Positions 20,871 through 23,282 of a stretch of DNA of 23,282 nucleotides are shown here, piece by piece; the first letter of the stretch is position 1, and every line of letters starts with the position of its first letter. Location: assembly GCA_005882055.1 (NCBI GenBank), contig VBGQ01000090.1, forward strand, positions 1-23,282, given 5' to 3'. Source of the DNA: Chloroflexota bacterium. GTDB lineage: Bacteria; Chloroflexota; Limnocylindria; QHBO01. The notes beneath the pieces are model-generated. The model saw only the letters and a program-made list of their open reading frames with translations. It did not search any database and had not been told where the DNA came from. The translations under genes and the position numbers were made by a program.

Positions 20871-21508
20871 TGATGGCCTCGCGGCGCCGCTCGGCCTCCA
20901 TTCGGCTGGGAGAGGCGCGGACCTTTCTCGAGCTGGACCGCTACCTCGATACCGATGACGGCCGGCTCTCGTCCTCCCAGTGGGCGTGCCGCCTCCGACG
21001 GCGATCGCGTCGCTACCTGGTCTCGCTCAAGGGACCGCCCGCGAAATCCAGAGCGGGGGCTCCCTGCTCCCGCGAGCTGGGCGGCGTGGGGGCTGCCCTC
21101 CACCGGCGGCCGGAGATCGAAGGCCCCGCGACCGCCCGGCTCGATCCCGATTCCTGGCCACCATCTGCGGCGCGCAGCCGTCTCCTGTCGCTAGCCGGCG
21201 GGCGTGACCTCCACGAGGTCTTCGCCCTTCGGCAGCGCAGGACCCAACGCCCGGTCACCGAGCGACGGGCGCAGGTCGCGACCCTCTCCCTCGATCGCGT
21301 CCTCGTACTGCACCGCGGCACGACGCTCGGCGGCCTGTGGTGCGTCGAGGTCGAGCTGGACGCTGCGGCCGCCCGGCGGGAGGCGCGAGCGCAGGCCGCC
21401 CTGCTTGATGGGCTGCTGACCGAGCTGCTCGCCGTCGAGGGGCTGAGCGTCGAGCCGCTCACCAAGCTGGAACGAGCCATGACCTTCCTCGACCATGCCG
21501 CGCACTGA
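20870..21508 (+). CDS. CYTH-domain protein lacking the N-terminal ExExK strand
   Basis: This 212-residue protein follows the CYTH (triphosphate tunnel) pattern: FLELDRYLDTDDGRLS, WACRLRRRSRRYLVSLKGP, then FALRQRRTQRPV, TLSLDRVLVLH, LWCVEVELD and the late Lys in PLTKLERAM. These basic and acidic pairs line the tunnel that binds tri- or polyphosphate with Mg in thiamine triphosphatases and inorganic triphosphatases. The family's opening ExExK strand and about 35 residues after it are absent. A TGA at 20864-20866 in this frame blocks any upstream extension, so this is a real short form or a truncated copy. The ATG overlaps the WYL stop by one base, and ATG 20873 is also possible. The 3' end overlaps the next gene by 14 bases. 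Confidence 0.75.
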   Translation: MMASRRRSASIRLGEARTFLELDRYLDTDDGRLSSSQWACRLRRRSRRYLVSLKGPPAKSRAGAPCSRELGGVGAALHRRPEIEGPATARLDPDSWPPSAARSRLLSLAGGRDLHEVFALRQRRTQRPVTERRAQVATLSLDRVLVLHRGTTLGGLWCVEVELDAAAARREARAQAALLDGLLTELLAVEGLSVEPLTKLERAMTFLDHAAH

Positions 21509-23282
21509 CGACCCGGCCAGCGCGGCGAGCGGCGAGGATGCGCGCCTTCGCTTTCCACGTGCCATCTGGATCGGGCACGCGCGACTGAACGCGGTGGAGC
21601 TGCTCGCCGTTATCGGTGGGCTCGCAGTCTTTGGCAACCTCGGCTGGGACAGCGCGCTGTGGGACGGCCGCCTGCAGCTCGCACTGCACCTCATTGGTGG
21701 CTGTGCGCTCGTCGCCGGCATCTTCGCCCTGCTGCGCGGAGCCTCCTATCCGCGATCGCGCCTCGACCTTCCGATCCTGGCCCTCCTGGTCGCCCTGGGG
21801 ATCGCCAGCATCCTGGGCTCGAACCACGGGCTGGCGGCCCGTGCCATGGCGGCCAGCATCGGGTTCGCCGGGTTGCTACCGCTGGCGGTCGTGGCGCTCA
21901 GGCGCCGGCCGGTCATCTCGGCCCTGGTGGTGACCATGCCGACCCTGGCACTCGCTGCGTCGATCCTGTGGCAGCTGCTGTCGCGCCGCATCGGATGGTT
22001 CTCGCTGGGGATCGGCGGCCTGCCGCCGGTACGCGTGAGCGGCGAGTCCACGGCATTCGGCTCGGTCGCGGTGCCGCCCTTCATCCTGCTGGGTCTCTTG
22101 CCGCTCTGCCTGCTGGTGCAGCCTCGATGGCTGCGCCTCGTGCTGCTCGCCGGCACCGTCGTCCTGATCGTCCCCTTGTCCGCCCTTTCCGGCTCCCGGT
22201 CGGCATGGTTGGCGCTCGGGGTTGCCGGCCTGGTCTACGCGATGCCCTACGCGTCGCGCCTGCGCCGATTCCGTCTCCCGCGCCCCAGCCGGGCTTGGCT
22301 GGTGGCCGCAGCGGGAATCGTGCTGGTGCTGGCGGTGACTGTGGCCTTCGTCGCCCCGCGCTTCACCGCGATCACGTCACTGCTGTATCGCGAGCGGCTG
22401 TGGACCGACACGCTGACGGCGTGGTCCGCGAGTCCGATCACCGGGATCGGGCCAGGAACCATGCCGTATGCCCGCCAGGCGGCTGCCGCCGCCGGGATGG
22501 GAGCGATTCGCCAGCCGCATTCCCATGACCTGGCGCTCGGCGTCCTCGGCGATGCCGGCCTGCTTGGGCTGGCGGCCGCTGTGGCGATCATCGTTGTCTT
22601 CTTCTGGGTCGCCGGTCCGTGGAGGTCGCGGACCGTTCGAGGGCGCGCCGCCACATCGGTCCTGGCTGGCTTCCTGATCGCCGGATTCGTGGAGGATCTG
22701 ACCTTCCTGCCCAGCTTTGATCTGATCGTGCTGCTGCTGGCGGCGATCGCGATCCTCGACGCGCGCGCCGTGACCTGGACACCTGTCCGCATTCCACGGG
22801 CGGCGCCCGCGCTGGCGGCGCTCGTGGTTGGCGCACTGCTGGTTCCGGTGCTGGTCGGGGACGCCGCGAGCGTCACGTATCGACTGGCGACCGAGGACAT
22901 CTACGCGGGGCGCTGGAGCTCTGCTGAGGGCTGGTATCGATCCGCGATCGCGCTCGACCCGTCACAGCCCAGCGGACCGAAGGCCCTGGCGGTCGCGGCC
23001 GACATGGTCGGCGACCGTGACACCGCCATCGCCGCCGCTCGCGCCGCGGTCAGGCTGAATCCGGGCGACGCTCCTTCCTGGACGAACCTCGCGGTGCTGT
23101 GCGCCGAGGCCGGCGACCGCGAATGCGCGCTCGCGGCGAGCGACGCATCGGTCCGCTGGAGTCCGGTCACGCACCGCGAGCTGATCAACGCCGCGCTGGT
23201 GGAGGAGCAGTTCGGCGAGGCGCCGATCGCGGACGACCTGTATCGCCGCTCGCTGCTGGACAATGCCTACACCGCATTCGTC
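21495..23282 (+). CDS. O-antigen-ligase-like membrane protein with C-terminal TPR (partial)
   Basis: The frame opens at ATG 21495 and is still open at the window edge after 596 codons, so the C-terminus is missing. It has about a dozen hydrophobic helices, a periplasmic loop with RERLWTDTLTAWSASPITGIGPGTMPY, and the Wzy_C-type segment QPHSHDLALGVLGDAGLLGLA, where the His and Gly residues match O-antigen ligases/polymerases. These move or polymerise lipid-linked glycans outside the membrane. After the last helix (about residue 450) come TPR-like repeats: AGRWSSAEGWYRSAIALDPSQP, GDRDTAIAAARAAVRLNPGD, GDRECALAASDASV. The start is inside the CYTH gene (14-base overlap), so translation is probably coupled. 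Substrate glycan unknown; no glycosyltransferases are in the window. Confidence 0.85.
   Translation, partial: MPRTDDPASAASGEDARLRFPRAIWIGHARLNAVELLAVIGGLAVFGNLGWDSALWDGRLQLALHLIGGCALVAGIFALLRGASYPRSRLDLPILALLVALGIASILGSNHGLAARAMAASIGFAGLLPLAVVALRRRPVISALVVTMPTLALAASILWQLLSRRIGWFSLGIGGLPPVRVSGESTAFGSVAVPPFILLGLLPLCLLVQPRWLRLVLLAGTVVLIVPLSALSGSRSAWLALGVAGLVYAMPYASRLRRFRLPRPSRAWLVAAAGIVLVLAVTVAFVAPRFTAITSLLYRERLWTDTLTAWSASPITGIGPGTMPYARQAAAAAGMGAIRQPHSHDLALGVLGDAGLLGLAAAVAIIVVFFWVAGPWRSRTVRGRAATSVLAGFLIAGFVEDLTFLPSFDLIVLLLAAIAILDARAVTWTPVRIPRAAPALAALVVGALLVPVLVGDAASVTYRLATEDIYAGRWSSAEGWYRSAIALDPSQPSGPKALAVAADMVGDRDTAIAAARAAVRLNPGDAPSWTNLAVLCAEAGDRECALAASDASVRWSPVTHRELINAALVEEQFGEAPIADDLYRRSLLDNAYTAFV

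Overview
The window is very GC-rich and densely packed, with short intergenic gaps and no sign of prophage, insertion sequence, CRISPR array, rRNA or tRNA. Pro/Thr/Ser-rich lipoproteins, an NBR1-type Ig-like domain on a secreted peptidase, a fused-ATPase YkoEDC thiamine-type ECF transporter, and many probable leaderless promoters (TAnnnT 6-10 nt before the start codon) fit a Chloroflexota lineage (Limnocylindria/Ellin6529-like), with an actinobacterium as the alternative. That assignment is inference; there is no phylogenetic marker here.

Layout. (1) 42-6304, all minus: a PIG-L deacetylase, a YhaN/YhaO-type SbcC/SbcD pair, two paralogous 48-residue membrane proteins, a bcp-type peroxiredoxin broken by an internal out-of-frame deletion, and an alpha/beta hydrolase whose nucleophile position is Gly. 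(2) 6311-7665, plus: overlapping divergent -10 elements, a possible 9-codon leader ORF, and a DAO-family FAD oxidoreductase. (3) 7698-11453, minus: a thiamine unit made of promoter, TPP riboswitch, hairpins, thiamine diphosphokinase and YkoE-YkoD-YkoC. Its parts are coupled by start/stop overlaps and very short gaps, and together they import a thiamine-type substrate and make ThDP under feedback control. (4) 11476-12018, plus: a YbaK-type aminoacyl-tRNA deacylase. (5) 11993-14486, minus: a three-gene envelope operon (secreted beta-propeller-like protein, M23 peptidase with NBR1 Ig-like domain, lipoprotein) joined by two 4-nt overlaps. (6) 14650-15405, plus: a two-TM protein with a GIDE/MULAN-like BAM domain. 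(7) 15553-18936, plus: a 1127-residue protein combining a MerR/excisionase-type HTH, about four GAF modules, a GGDEF domain (GGDEL, I-site present) and a degenerate HD-GYP-like tail. (8) 18993-23282, plus: a lipoprotein, then an overlapping WYL regulator, CYTH protein lacking its N-terminal strand, and O-antigen-ligase-like/TPR protein that runs off the window.

The best-supported functional unit is the riboswitch-controlled thiamine operon. The most unusual items are the HTH-GAF-GGDEF-HD protein, the M23/NBR1 fusion operon, the bacterial MULAN-like protein, the Ser-to-Gly hydrolase and the deletion-disrupted peroxiredoxin. I found no clear new multi-gene defence or mobile system. No stretch over 300 bases lacks a gene; the longest gaps are 14487-14649, 15406-15552 and 11243-11475 (the riboswitch leader).
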